Assembly (NCBI GenBank): GCA_015660915.1
Contig: JACTTZ010000014.1
Span: forward strand, 1-49,239
From: Methanomicrobia archaeon
Lineage (GTDB): Archaea > Halobacteriota > Bog-38 > Methanoflorentales > Methanoflorentaceae
Length of the DNA stretch: 49,239 nt
Direction: 5' to 3'
Below are positions 7,865 through 16,855 of this stretch, in pieces. The position numbers and the translations under genes were made by a program. The notes beneath the pieces were generated by a model, which had not been told where the DNA came from, did no database searches, and saw only the letters and a program-made list of their open reading frames with translations. Within the stretch, counting starts at the first letter, position 1. Every line of letters begins with the position of its first letter.

Positions 7865-9127
7865 ATGCGCGAGCACCCTCATACCGCCCGATATGTCACG
7901 CTTGCCGTCATCTTGATCGTGGTCGCATCACTGCTTTTTCCGCTGCTGGAGGGGATGGGCGCTGCGGGCTTCCTCGGTGACAAGACGTACCTCGTCGTCT
8001 TACAGGACAACTCGGAAACACGAAGCACCGGAGGGATAATATCGCTTATGGGGGTGCTCACGCTGCATGACGGGCACATCGAAAATCTGCATTACTACTA
8101 CAGCCACACGAGCACGACGATGCAAGCGGTCGTGCCCTTAGACGGCCCTGAGAGCCTCACCTCATTCTTCGGCTTCAACGCGGTAAATCTATCTGATTCG
8201 AACGTTCAATACGACTTTGCTTCCTTCGCCTCTAAGGTGCAGTCAGACTGGTACAATGTGACCGGACAGAAGCTCGACGGCGTCATCGGGATGGACTTTA
8301 CCGCGGTGGAAAAGATTTTGAGCATAACGGGACCGATAACGTCATCAGGCGAAGTCATAACGGACAGGAACGTGTGGCAACGTTTGGAATTCTACTCGTC
8401 GAGACAAAACGGCACGCAAATGGCGAGTCTCTTGTCGACGCTTACCTACGGGACCCTTGGCCTCATCCTCGATGCGAGCGTTCCGCAGAAACTGGCGCTC
8501 TACAACGCTTTCCGCGACTTGGCAAACGAAAAACACCTGTTCATCTATCCCGATCAGGGGCTCCTCCTGGGAACCGGCGACGGCACGAACAGAGCGCCTC
8601 AGTCGGACTCCATCTCCGTCGTTGATATCAACTTAGGCAATGGAAAATCAGATTTTGGTATCAACAGAAGCATCGATTACCACGTGCAGCTGCTTCCGGA
8701 CGGTTCCGCCGTCTCAAACCTGACGCTCACGTACGTCAACGGGGACTGGTGGGGTTCTGACCTTTTTTCGCAGGCGGTGGTGCCGCCTGGAGCGAAGCTG
8801 GTGGCGGTATATAATGACACTGCCCAATTCGACGGCCCTGGGATAACCAACGGCACGGACTTCACGGTCTTTTCATCGCGATTCGATGTGTCGCCCTATA
8901 CGACGGCGCGCATAACGTACCTCTATACGCTGCCGAACCTGACGTATGGAAACGGCTTAGGGACACACTACGACCTCTATGTCGTGAAGCAAGGCGGGAT
9001 CGATCGCTATGGCCTGAATACCAGCGTCGAGCTTCCAGCGGGCGCAACGCTCATCCACACTGAAAACGTCGGGTCGAATCGCGTATTCACGGACGATGCG
9101 CACGTAAGCGTGGTGTATACGACGTAG
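7865..9127 (+). CDS. DUF4012 family exported protein
   Basis: This 420-residue protein has one N-terminal membrane segment (about residues 11-29) and a large extracytoplasmic part. The motif YLVVLQDNSETRSTGGIISL (about residues 45-64) matches the DUF4012 hallmark, as does LDGVIGMDFTAVEKILSITG further on. DUF4012 proteins occur in polysaccharide loci of Gram-positive bacteria and archaea; their biochemical role is unknown, and some relate distantly to LytR-type cell-envelope proteins in context. Many N-x-S/T sites are present, which suits a surface-exposed archaeal glycoprotein. The ATG at 7865 is the first usable start. The next gene follows after 20 bases, so the two are probably co-transcribed. 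Confidence 0.8.
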   Translation: MREHPHTARYVTLAVILIVVASLLFPLLEGMGAAGFLGDKTYLVVLQDNSETRSTGGIISLMGVLTLHDGHIENLHYYYSHTSTTMQAVVPLDGPESLTSFFGFNAVNLSDSNVQYDFASFASKVQSDWYNVTGQKLDGVIGMDFTAVEKILSITGPITSSGEVITDRNVWQRLEFYSSRQNGTQMASLLSTLTYGTLGLILDASVPQKLALYNAFRDLANEKHLFIYPDQGLLLGTGDGTNRAPQSDSISVVDINLGNGKSDFGINRSIDYHVQLLPDGSAVSNLTLTYVNGDWWGSDLFSQAVVPPGAKLVAVYNDTAQFDGPGITNGTDFTVFSSRFDVSPYTTARITYLYTLPNLTYGNGLGTHYDLYVVKQGGIDRYGLNTSVELPAGATLIHTENVGSNRVFTDDAHVSVVYTT

Positions 9128-9147
9128 CCGAGGCGGAGCAGATCGAC

Positions 9148-9732
9148 ATGAACAGAAAACTCGTTGCAGCGGCCGTGGTCATTCTTTTTATCGTTATCGC
9201 CCTCGCCGTCATCGCTTACGCGTTTCTTGCCGCCATCCCGGCCTACGAGATTACCTACAAAGAGCCGGCTTCAGCGGTTCACGCGTCGTTGGGCAAGACC
9301 GCGACGAGTGACACGATTGCGTTGCGACTCAACAGTGTCACCGATGGATCAAACCCGGCGACCGCCGCCGCCTGGGCCAAATACAACCTTGAATCGGGGT
9401 TAGCCTCCGGGATATGGTTGTATAACGTCTCGTTGATGCCGCCTCCTAGCGACAGCTACTTGGTCGCGAACCTTACGCTCACAAACGTGCAACACACCCC
9501 GGTTCCCTTTAGCTATGCGGCTTTGGCGTTGCTCACGTCCAATGGCACCGCGTATTATGCGAACTACCCTGCGTGCAACGCCAACTGCAGCGCGCAAGCA
9601 CTTGACAACCAGACGCTGAACGCGGGCTTTTCGAGCGATCTCTACGTGCTCTTCTCCGTGCCGGCAGGAACGAGTGCCGCAAAACTCGTTTACACCACAT
9701 CCAATCCGGTTATCGTGATGTCAGCGAACTGA
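9148..9732 (+). CDS. Membrane-anchored DUF4352-like protein
   Basis: A 194-residue product with an N-terminal anchor (MNRKLVAAAVVILFIVIALA) and an extracytoplasmic beta-rich domain. The pattern YLVANLTLTNVQHTPVPFSY ... LLTSNGTAYYA ... LYVLFSVPAGTSAAKLVY resembles DUF4352 / telokin-like immunoprotective folds, which follow a YLVVxxxxxN ... DxxGxxY ... FxVPxG pattern. Two Cys (ACNANC) could form a local disulfide. It begins 20 bases after the DUF4012 stop on the same strand, so the two exported proteins probably work together at the cell surface. The ATG at 9148 follows an aggcggagc stretch that could act as the ribosome site. The family call is moderate. Confidence 0.7.
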   Translation: MNRKLVAAAVVILFIVIALAVIAYAFLAAIPAYEITYKEPASAVHASLGKTATSDTIALRLNSVTDGSNPATAAAWAKYNLESGLASGIWLYNVSLMPPPSDSYLVANLTLTNVQHTPVPFSYAALALLTSNGTAYYANYPACNANCSAQALDNQTLNAGFSSDLYVLFSVPAGTSAAKLVYTTSNPVIVMSAN

Positions 9733-10147
9733 GATCCGTCTTCGTCGAATCGCGCACCTGTGAACTTTTTCACTAAGGTTCGCACGTGCCCACGAGCGGT
9801 CAGCTTTATCGTTCTGTTACTCAAGGTACCCGTGAAAGAAAACAAAACGAAAGACCGTTTTATCGGGTTGCGGGCCCACGGGCTCGATTTTCATTTGCGC
9901 TAGCCGCTACTTCGATGGCACGGTCGTTGTTAGCAGGACAACGACTAGGTCGCAGGGATCAAAAACAGGTTCGCCTCATACAGACGTCTCACTACGTTTC
10001 TATAACGTAATTGATTGCTGATACGCACGGACGACTGGGAAAAAAGGTAGGATTACCTTTCAAAAAGAAAGCGGTCGATGCGCAGAAACGGGGCTGCAGC
10101 GAGAAGTGCTATGAAGGAGCCGAGCGGTTGCACGTACGTCGTATTCA
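9733..10147. other. Gap between convergent genes
   Basis: About 415 bases between the convergent DUF4352-like and UDP-glucose dehydrogenase genes. I see no gene, RNA or clear repeat. An A6 run at 10041-10046 would read as oligo-T downstream of the minus-strand dehydrogenase and may help to terminate it. Confidence 0.3.
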
Positions 10148-11533
10148 TTAATCATTATCGCGCACAGACGTGCGGCAGACATCTAACTCGCGTCCTACAC
10201 CGACTGCGAGAAACGTGAGGCGATTCCCAAACTCGTGGGGATCAAAAATACGCCGAGCGTCAATCACCGCCGGTGTCGCCATGGATTGAATGAAATCGTC
10301 CGGTGTGAGCCGCTTGAACTGCTCCCACTCGGTCAAAATGATGCAGCAGTGCGCTCCTGCAAGGCATTCTGAAATTGAGGACGGATAATCAAGCCCTTCA
10401 AAGCCGGGCTGACTCACCTGCTTGACCGCGGGATCGAACGCGCTGACGCGTGCGCCCGCCCCCAAGAGTGTACGGGCAACGGTGAGTGATGGGGCCTCGC
10501 GCAGGTCATCGGTATCGGGCTTGAACGAGAGGCCGAGGAGGGCCACTTTTTTGCCCCGTGGTTCGCCGAGCGTTGCAAGCGCCAGCTGGGCGACATGCGA
10601 GGCTTGCGCTTGATTTACCGCAAGCGTAGCCCTCAGCAACGGCGCTGAATAGCCCTGTGCCTCAGCGAACTTGCATAACGCTTTTGTATCCTTGGGTAGG
10701 CATGAACCCCCAAAACCTGCCCCAGCATTGAGGAATTTTGGGTTGATCCTCTCGTCAAGTCCCACGCCTGCCATCACCTTGGACACATCGACGCCTGGAA
10801 CCCGCTCACAAATTCGTGCCATTTCATTTGCATAGGAAATCTTCATCGCAAGAAAGGTGTTGCTCGCGTATTTGACCATCTCTGCCGATTCGAGACTCAT
10901 CCTGAGTATGGGAATACCCGACCCATAGAAACCCTCAAGCAGATCGGCCAGCCGTTGGCCCGAACGCTTATCGTATTCTCCAATTACTACTCGATCGGGG
11001 TACAACGTATCCCGAATTGCCGATCCTTGCCGGAGGAATTCCGGATTCATGCACAGACCAAAATCACGCCCTGCAACGAGTCCCGACGCTTCTTCGAGAG
11101 CGGCCTTGACAGGGCCCCGCACCGTCCCGGGCGTTACGGTGCTTTTGACCACAACGAGGTGGTAAGTTTTCTTCCGTGTTAATGCACGCCCGATGTCCTC
11201 GCTCGCACTGATGACGTAACGCAGGTCGATCGTTCCGTCGGCTTTCTCCGGCGTGCCTACCGTAAGAAACGTGACCTCCGTTTGACGCACTGCTTCAGAA
11301 CGATTAATCTCAGCGTGTAAGTGTCCCGATTCGATGCTCGTTCGCACCGCTTCATCCAGTCCTGGTTCGTAAAAGGGGGCCCGCTTGGCATTGATGGTGC
11401 GCACCTTATCTTCGCTGCGCGTGGAGGCGATAACATCGTAGCCCCTCGACGCAAAGCAAACGGCAGTGCTTAGGCCAACGTACCCGGTTCCAACGATCGA
11501 TATGCGCTGCACTGCGTTTTCGTGTGCTGTCAT
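10148..11533 (-). CDS. ugd: UDP-glucose 6-dehydrogenase family protein
   Basis: Oxidises UDP-glucose to UDP-glucuronate with two NAD+ in the cytoplasm; a related UDP-sugar substrate is possible. The 461-residue protein has the NAD-binding motif ISIVGTGYVGLSTA near the N-terminus, the conserved FLTVGTP and KSTVTPGTVRG segments, EFLRQGSAIRD, and the catalytic motif GFGGSCLPKDTKAL with the nucleophile Cys278. The C-terminal UDP-binding domain has LLGLSFKPDTDDLREAPS. Its length is normal. The ATG at 11533 has no obvious ribosome site; an in-frame GTG seven codons in is an alternative. It lies divergent from galU (12053), separated by a 520-base gap, and together they form the UDP-glucose to UDP-glucuronate route (compare AglM in haloarchaeal N-glycosylation). 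Confidence 0.92.
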   Translation of the reverse strand: MTAHENAVQRISIVGTGYVGLSTAVCFASRGYDVIASTRSEDKVRTINAKRAPFYEPGLDEAVRTSIESGHLHAEINRSEAVRQTEVTFLTVGTPEKADGTIDLRYVISASEDIGRALTRKKTYHLVVVKSTVTPGTVRGPVKAALEEASGLVAGRDFGLCMNPEFLRQGSAIRDTLYPDRVVIGEYDKRSGQRLADLLEGFYGSGIPILRMSLESAEMVKYASNTFLAMKISYANEMARICERVPGVDVSKVMAGVGLDERINPKFLNAGAGFGGSCLPKDTKALCKFAEAQGYSAPLLRATLAVNQAQASHVAQLALATLGEPRGKKVALLGLSFKPDTDDLREAPSLTVARTLLGAGARVSAFDPAVKQVSQPGFEGLDYPSSISECLAGAHCCIILTEWEQFKRLTPDDFIQSMATPAVIDARRIFDPHEFGNRLTFLAVGVGRELDVCRTSVRDND

Positions 11534-12052
11534 TCATTTAAAAGTTGTGTTTGCGCGACGCCAGATTTCCTTTGAAGGTAGGAAAAAGAGCTATCGTCCG
11601 ATGCACACGCGGTGGGTTTGCTCCTCAAGATGAAATAAGGGGTGTACTATGGATAAGAAGCGTCTCATTCTTTTGCAGATATCGCCTTCTTGTTTTGCTC
11701 TTTGACGAGGGCAGGCATTCGGCAAGACGATCAGCGCTACAAGTCGTGACGTCGGTCCTCCCAAGTGGAGGATCAACCTTTTATCGGAGCCAGTTGCAGA
11801 ACAAATCAAAAAGTCTTTGACGACTCATCCTAATAGGTCGCACAAAGTGCGAAGCCGCATGCCGCCACAAGGCTTTCTTTATAGGTGTTCCTAGAGTGCC
11901 TTGGCGCGGGAGCAGCGAAAGCAGTCAGAAGCGCTTGAGGATCTGCTCGAGGGAAGAACTTATACCGTAACGCGCAACACTACGAACCGAGCGATGTGAC
12001 GCCCTCAGATGATCAGTAGTCGCGCCGACCGCCTCCGATGAGAGAGGGAACA
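11534..12052. other. Divergent intergenic region between ugd and galU
   Basis: It should hold promoters for both genes. A TATA-like cttatacc lies near 11958, about 90 bases before galU. A plausible translation start (aaggggtg, then ATG at 11650) leads into a frame that stops after 19 codons (MDKKRLILLQISPSCFAL) and then continues in other frames. This may be a decayed gene start, but I cannot name a family. Confidence 0.3.
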
Positions 12053-12934
12053 ATGATTAAAAAAGCAGTGATACCCGCAGCGGGGTTAGGCACGCGCTTT
12101 CTTCCCGCCACGAAAGTGCAGCCAAAAGAGATGCTGCCGATTGTGGACAAGCCCGTCATACAGTTTGTCGTCGAGGAGGCAGTTTCTTCGGGAATTGACG
12201 ATATTATTATCATCACTGGGCGGGGCAAGAGAACGATCGAAGACTACTTTGATTTCTCTCCCGAGCTCGAGAACCACCTGGCCCACGATGGTAAATATAG
12301 ACAACTTGAGCAGATACAGATGATATCCACCTTAGTGGACATACACTACATACGGCAGAAAGAGCCAAAAGGGCTTGGAGATGCTGTTTTAAAGGCAGAG
12401 AAACACATTGGAGCCGAACCCTTTGCCGTATTGCTCGGCGATGACATCATAAAGTCAAACACCCCGTGCATCATGCAACTTGCAAACCTGTTCGCAACGT
12501 ACGAGTGCCCCTTGATTGCCGTTGAGAACGTCTCACGAGAGAGAGTGCCTCAATATGGCATCGTAAAAGGGGAAAAAGTCACCAATTCATTTTACCGCGT
12601 GAGCGACCTCGTTGAAAAGCCTAAACTGCTGGAAGCCCCCTCTCGCTTGGGCATCGTCGGACGGTACCTCATGACCCCAGATCTCTTTGATTGCATCAAG
12701 CGGGTTTCTCGTTCCGCACAAGGCGAGGTACAACTCACTGATGCGATTAGATTGCTCCTGCGTGAACGCGACGTCTATGCCCACGTGATCGAAGGAAAGC
12801 GATACGACACGGGGGACAAGATTGGCTATATAAAAGCAGTCATAGATTTCGCACTGGAAAGGGAAGACTTACGCCGTGAAATAGGCCAGTACCTGCTTGA
12901 GAAAGTCTCAGGACCAAAGGGGGATATGGAATAA
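12053..12934 (+). CDS. galU: UTP--glucose-1-phosphate uridylyltransferase
   Basis: Makes UDP-glucose from UTP and glucose 1-phosphate. The 293-residue protein shows the full GalU signature: KKAVIPAAGLGTRFLPATK at the N-terminus, PKEMLPIVDKPVIQFVVEEA, then FAVLLGDDII with the metal-binding aspartates, and RYDTGDKIGYIKA near the C-terminus. The start is set at ATG 12053, preceded by gagaggga at a good distance; an in-frame ATG five codons upstream overlaps that site. It is the first gene of a plus-strand run that continues with the cupin, aminotransferase and methyltransferase. With the divergent dehydrogenase it supplies UDP-glucose and UDP-glucuronate to the locus. Confidence 0.95.
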   Translation: MIKKAVIPAAGLGTRFLPATKVQPKEMLPIVDKPVIQFVVEEAVSSGIDDIIIITGRGKRTIEDYFDFSPELENHLAHDGKYRQLEQIQMISTLVDIHYIRQKEPKGLGDAVLKAEKHIGAEPFAVLLGDDIIKSNTPCIMQLANLFATYECPLIAVENVSRERVPQYGIVKGEKVTNSFYRVSDLVEKPKLLEAPSRLGIVGRYLMTPDLFDCIKRVSRSAQGEVQLTDAIRLLLRERDVYAHVIEGKRYDTGDKIGYIKAVIDFALEREDLRREIGQYLLEKVSGPKGDME

Positions 12935-13169
12935 TGCTTCAATGTCGCAGCTTGTTGCAGCTCGCGTCTTCTTTGCCACGTGCTCCAGTCCTCGGTGTTC
13001 TCGCAGCGTCAATAATGCAAGATCGCACAAAAGGCAAGCGCCGTTTCGAAAGGCCTCTGGTCTTTGGAAGCGAGACTGGCGATGGTCCTGTTGCACCGAG
13101 AGTGATCCGCAACACGCTATCGAAACGAAGAGATTATTTGACCTCGTCTCAAAAAACATCAGACCGGCT

Positions 13170-13586
13170 ATGTCAGAAAAGTTCTATGATGAAAACGATG
13201 AACTGATCGCACTCGTCATCGGCTCGCGTTACGAAAAGGATGGCGTTGAATTCTTCACGCCAGGCAGTTTCTCCCAACAGCTGGGGTATATGCACCACCA
13301 AAAAGGCAAGGTGATTCCGCCCCACATACACAACCGCGTCGATCGAGAGATCCGTCTCACCCAAGAGGTGCTCTTCGTCCGAAAAGGGAGGGTTAAGGTC
13401 GACCTCTATGACACGAAGCGGACGTTCATCACTAGTACGGTACTGGAAGCGGGCGATGTGATTCTGTTGGCATCAGGGGGGCACGGTTTTACCATGCTCG
13501 AACCGACAGAAATGATTGAAGTAAAACAGGGTCCCTATTTGGGGGACCGCGATAAGACGTTATTCTCGCCTTCGGGTGACGATTGA
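13170..13586 (+). CDS. Cupin-domain protein of sugar biosynthesis clusters
   Basis: A 138-residue single-domain cupin. Characteristic segments are EFFTPGSFSQQLGYMHHQKG, IPPHIHN (metal-ligand-like His pair), TQEVLFVRKGRVKVDLYD and ILLASGGHGF with EMIEVKQGPYLGD near the end. Close relatives of this pattern occur next to DegT aminotransferases in LPS and archaeal glycan loci, where their exact role is unsettled; an isomerase or binding role on a nucleotide sugar is likely. I choose ATG 13170 (MSEKFYDENDEL). The frame is open further upstream, but its 90 extra residues look non-coding and no ribosome site is evident. That leaves 235 bases after galU without an assigned function. The aminotransferase begins 23 bases later. 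Confidence 0.8.
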   Translation: MSEKFYDENDELIALVIGSRYEKDGVEFFTPGSFSQQLGYMHHQKGKVIPPHIHNRVDREIRLTQEVLFVRKGRVKVDLYDTKRTFITSTVLEAGDVILLASGGHGFTMLEPTEMIEVKQGPYLGDRDKTLFSPSGDD

Positions 13587-13609
13587 GGCGGGGCCACGAA
13601 GGAGGGCGA

Positions 13610-14743
13610 TTGATTCCGGTTTATGAACCGCTGCTGAAAGATCGCGAGAAGCAGCTTCTAGCCGAGTGCATCGACAGCGGCTGGATCTCGTCCGAGGGGC
13701 CGTTTGTCAGAGAATTTGAAGAACGGTTTTCGCATTACATAGGGGCTCAGTACGGCGTGGCCGTGTGCAACGGCACCGCAGCACTTGAAACGGCCCTATA
13801 CGGGATCGGTGTGCGAAAAGGCGATGAGATCATTATGCCCTCTTTTACCATCATTTCGTGTGCCCTTGCCGCCTTACGATTGGGAGCACGACCGGTACTC
13901 GTCGACATCGATCCGGATACGTGGAATATGGACACTACGCAACTCGAGTCAAAGATTACGCCTAAAACGACGGTTATCATGCCTGTGCACATCTACGGGC
14001 TTCCCGTTGATATGGATCCAGTCTTTGAATGCGCTTCCGAACACAGTCTCAAGATTGTCGAAGATGCAGCAGAGGCACACGGCGCAGAGTATTTTAGCAA
14101 GGTAGCGGGAAACCGCTGGATGAAGTGCGGCAACATGAGTGATGTTAGTTGTTTCTCATTTTACGCTAACAAGATTGTCACCACCGGTGAGGGGGGGATG
14201 GTCGTCACAAACGACGCCTCTGTCGCCGCCCGGGCAGCCTCGTATCGGAACCTGTGCTTTCATCCTGAGAAGCGGTTTTACCACACTGAGCTCTGCTATA
14301 ACTTTCGCATGACCAACCTCCAGGCAGCTGTAGGCGTCGCCCAACTCGAACGGATCGAGGAGGTCATTGCTCTCCGAAGGTCATTGGTCAGTTATTATAA
14401 GGAGCGGCTGGCAAGCGTGCCCGGCGTGCGTTTTCAGGCAGAGCTTCCCTTCGCGAAGCCGGTGTATTGGATGTACGCAGTTCAGCTTGACGAAGCTCTG
14501 AACGTAGACGCAGAGCTGATGATGACGCGGCTCAAAGACAAAGGTATAGGCACTCGCCCATTTTTCCTTGGATTGCACGCACAACCGATCCTTCAGAAGT
14601 TGAGGGTCGTCAAGGACGAACAGTTTCCGAACACTGATCGCGCTCATCAACAGGGACTCTATCTGCCTTCCGGCCTCACCTTGACGAAAGCAAAGATCGA
14701 CGTGGTGTGCGATGCCGTGCGTGAAATTGTGCAGGAGGGCTGA
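13610..14743 (+). CDS. DegT/DnrJ/EryC1/StrS aminotransferase, perosamine-synthase-like
   Basis: A PLP enzyme of 377 residues that transfers an amino group to a keto-sugar nucleotide. It shows SGWISSEGPFVREFE at the N-terminus, AVCNGTAALETAL, PVHIYGLPVDMDP, EDAAEAHGAEY and the PLP-lysine motif FYANKIVTTGEGG with Lys188. The phrasing around the lysine resembles GDP-perosamine synthases (RfbE/Per). The start is probably TTG 13610, a few bases after aaggaggg at 13599-13606; a TTG at 13583 overlapping the cupin stop is the alternative. No nucleotide-sugar 4,6-dehydratase, which would make its keto substrate, is present in this window, so the substrate must come from elsewhere or from a lost gene. 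Confidence 0.9.
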   Translation: MIPVYEPLLKDREKQLLAECIDSGWISSEGPFVREFEERFSHYIGAQYGVAVCNGTAALETALYGIGVRKGDEIIMPSFTIISCALAALRLGARPVLVDIDPDTWNMDTTQLESKITPKTTVIMPVHIYGLPVDMDPVFECASEHSLKIVEDAAEAHGAEYFSKVAGNRWMKCGNMSDVSCFSFYANKIVTTGEGGMVVTNDASVAARAASYRNLCFHPEKRFYHTELCYNFRMTNLQAAVGVAQLERIEEVIALRRSLVSYYKERLASVPGVRFQAELPFAKPVYWMYAVQLDEALNVDAELMMTRLKDKGIGTRPFFLGLHAQPILQKLRVVKDEQFPNTDRAHQQGLYLPSGLTLTKAKIDVVCDAVREIVQEG

Positions 14744-14744
14744 A

Positions 14745-15506
14745 TTGGAAGTATTTGGCCAATATGCGCAGTATTATGACCTCTTTTACGGGGAGAAAGA
14801 TTATCGCGGAGAGGTCGATTACGTCGACGCGCTAATTAAAAAATACGCGCTCGGTGACGCGCGGACGATACTTGACCTTGGCTGCGGGACCGCGGGACAC
14901 GCAGTGTTGCTCGCACAGAAGGGCTATAGCGTAACCGGAGTCGACCGCTCAGATACGATGCTTAGTATCGCCGAAGAAAAAAAGAGACAGATGAAGGTCT
15001 CGGTCGAATTATGGAACGGCGATATCTGCAGCGTTGAACTCGACAAACGCTTCGATGTTGCCATCGCTATGTTCGCTGTGATAGGTTACCAAACGACTAA
15101 TGAGCGTCTTGAAAGTGCCTTGACAAACACTGCGAAGCACCTCAATCCTGGTGGGCTTTTCATCTTCGACGCGTGGTTTGGTCCCGCAGTGATCGCACAA
15201 AAGCCGCAAGACAAAATGCTTGTGGCTGAAGCGGGTGCAGAAAAAATCATAAGGTTCACACACCCCGAACTCGATATATTGACGCATACCGTCAGCGTGA
15301 ACTTCAACGTGCTACACATCGCGAATGATAAGGTTCTTCAAAGCGTTGAGGAGATGCACAAAATGCGATTCTTCTTTCCTAAGGAGCTTGAGTTTGTGCT
15401 CGCAAAGACTGGTTATGAGGTTGTGGAGATGTATCCCTTTATGGACTTCTGCGCAAAGCTAACCGAAAATGATTGGAATATGGTTGTCATAGCAAGAAGA
15501 ACCTGA
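14745..15506 (+). CDS. Class I SAM-dependent methyltransferase (sugar-type)
   Basis: A 253-residue methyltransferase with FGQYAQYYDLFYGEKDY at the N-terminus, motif I ILDLGCGTAGHAVLLA, GVDRSDTMLSIA as the acidic loop and MFAVIGYQTTNE / HLNPGGLFIFDAWFGP as later motifs. This type is common beside DegT aminotransferases and is thought to methylate sugar nucleotides, for example N-methylation of amino sugars. The start is TTG 14745: an aggaggg site at 14733-14739 sits five bases before it and inside the end of the aminotransferase gene, whose stop codon is one base upstream. The tight coupling argues that both act on the same sugar. It ends the galU operon. Confidence 0.88.
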   Translation: MEVFGQYAQYYDLFYGEKDYRGEVDYVDALIKKYALGDARTILDLGCGTAGHAVLLAQKGYSVTGVDRSDTMLSIAEEKKRQMKVSVELWNGDICSVELDKRFDVAIAMFAVIGYQTTNERLESALTNTAKHLNPGGLFIFDAWFGPAVIAQKPQDKMLVAEAGAEKIIRFTHPELDILTHTVSVNFNVLHIANDKVLQSVEEMHKMRFFFPKELEFVLAKTGYEVVEMYPFMDFCAKLTENDWNMVVIARRT

Positions 15507-15557
15507 GAGGGCTGCATTTCTTGCGCTTTAAATAGATGATTTCTTTACGGTCCGAGT

Positions 15558-15567
15558 TGAAAAAAAG
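15558..15567 (-). terminator. Oligo-T terminator of the minus-strand GT4 pair
   Basis: On the minus strand seven T (15560-15566) follow 14 bases after the stop of the GT4 gene at 15581, preceded by ctaccgc. It fits archaeal oligo-T termination. Confidence 0.5.
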
Positions 15568-15580
15568 CGGTAGACGTCAA

Positions 15581-16828
15581 CTAATTGAATTTTTCAAAGA
15601 TATCAACTAATTGGCTTTCAAGAGCGTCCCAGCTGTATTTTTCGATACATCGTTCTCTCGCCAGTTGTCCGATTTTATTGGCTTCCTCAGGGTTTGACAG
15701 AATATGGGCAATCGCTGTCGCTAACTCATCTGGGTTTCCTGGTTCAACGATCCATCCGCAACCGTCCAGTATTTGTGGCAAGTCATTCACATTGGTCGCA
15801 ACGACTGGCTTTGCCATAGCCATTGCGTCGAAAACCTTTGCGGGTAGTTGTCCGATCGATGCAAAGTCTCGTTTTTGAGGGATTACAACCACGTCTGCAA
15901 CAGTCAAAAGCTCAGGAACGCGCGTTATGGGGATCTCATCAAAGCCCCTAAACCTTTCGTGTAGCGCCTGTTGCGCGGTACGCGCCACGCTTATACTGTA
16001 CGGATCTTTATCATTTAACCCCGCTAAAATCAGTTTAACGTTGCGATTCCTGATAAGAGCCACTGATTGAATCAAATCCATAATACCCTTGTGCGGCATT
16101 GGGGAGCCAAGAAACATAACGATTTGATCGTCCTCATTTACACTGTACTTCGCCCTGAATATTTCTCGGTCAAATCTACTCGGATCAAAAGCGTGCGTGT
16201 CTCGAGCGTGGTAGATGATCTCTCCGCCAAATTTATTCCTCAAATAGGTGTTTGAGACTGTAATTTTGTCCGCGTAACGGGTGAGTCTCTCACCAAGTCG
16301 AGCGTTTAAAGGAGAGTCGTGTGCGTAGATGCGTTGCAGGGAAAATAAGAAAGACTTCAAGCGCTTTATCGGGTTGTGGGGTTTTCTGCGGTTTGATACA
16401 TCCTGTGCCGAGACAGAATCGTTTAACCTGTAACCCTTCACAAATCCCATTTCCCAATCGTCGATATCTAAGACCAATGGTACGTGCTCTCGGAGCTTCT
16501 TAAGCAACCCTAATCCAAAGCTTGTAAGAAGGGGCTTGCTGGCATACACTGCATCAGCGTCAATCCTTTTAGCAAGGTCGTTTAGCTGCGAGTAAGGGAT
16601 GAAGCTCGTCATCAGCGCGTTAAATCGCCAAGAGGGAGAGAATCCTTGGTTTAGTTTCGTCCATTTGTAGGCGATACTTGTATCTTCGACGACCGGCTGC
16701 CAGATCTCATCACCAAAAAGGGGTCCGACGACTTCTACTTCGTATCTTCTCTCCAAAACTTTCGCCAATAAATAGGCTCTGCCAAGACAGTTGTGGGACA
16801 GATCTGGACTGAGTATCGCAATCTTCAT
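15581..16828 (-). CDS. GT4-family glycosyltransferase
   Basis: A 415-residue GT-B fold transferase acting on the cytoplasmic membrane face. The N-terminal half begins MKIAILSPDLSHNCLGRAYLLAK and includes LVLDIDDWEMGF. The C-terminal half has IVMFLGSPMPHKGIMDL, VKLILAGLND, ADVVVIPQKRD and AKVFDAMAMAKPVVATNV, the usual nucleotide-sugar site, although the classical E-x7-E is weak here. The C-terminus with EKYSWDALESQL is typical of Glycos_transf_1. The donor sugar cannot be predicted. It starts 27 bases after the neighbouring GT4 gene (16856-17953) and probably shares its transcript; a ggac element precedes the ATG at 16828. Confidence 0.88.
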   Translation of the reverse strand: MKIAILSPDLSHNCLGRAYLLAKVLERRYEVEVVGPLFGDEIWQPVVEDTSIAYKWTKLNQGFSPSWRFNALMTSFIPYSQLNDLAKRIDADAVYASKPLLTSFGLGLLKKLREHVPLVLDIDDWEMGFVKGYRLNDSVSAQDVSNRRKPHNPIKRLKSFLFSLQRIYAHDSPLNARLGERLTRYADKITVSNTYLRNKFGGEIIYHARDTHAFDPSRFDREIFRAKYSVNEDDQIVMFLGSPMPHKGIMDLIQSVALIRNRNVKLILAGLNDKDPYSISVARTAQQALHERFRGFDEIPITRVPELLTVADVVVIPQKRDFASIGQLPAKVFDAMAMAKPVVATNVNDLPQILDGCGWIVEPGNPDELATAIAHILSNPEEANKIGQLARERCIEKYSWDALESQLVDIFEKFN

Positions 16829-16855
16829 TTGGTTGCGTCCTTTATCGCACGCGCC

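Noticed and set aside
12897-13169. N-terminal extension of the cupin gene overlapping galU
   Set aside because: The extra 90 residues are Arg/Ser/Cys-rich and do not fit the compact cupin family; ATG 13170 gives the expected length.
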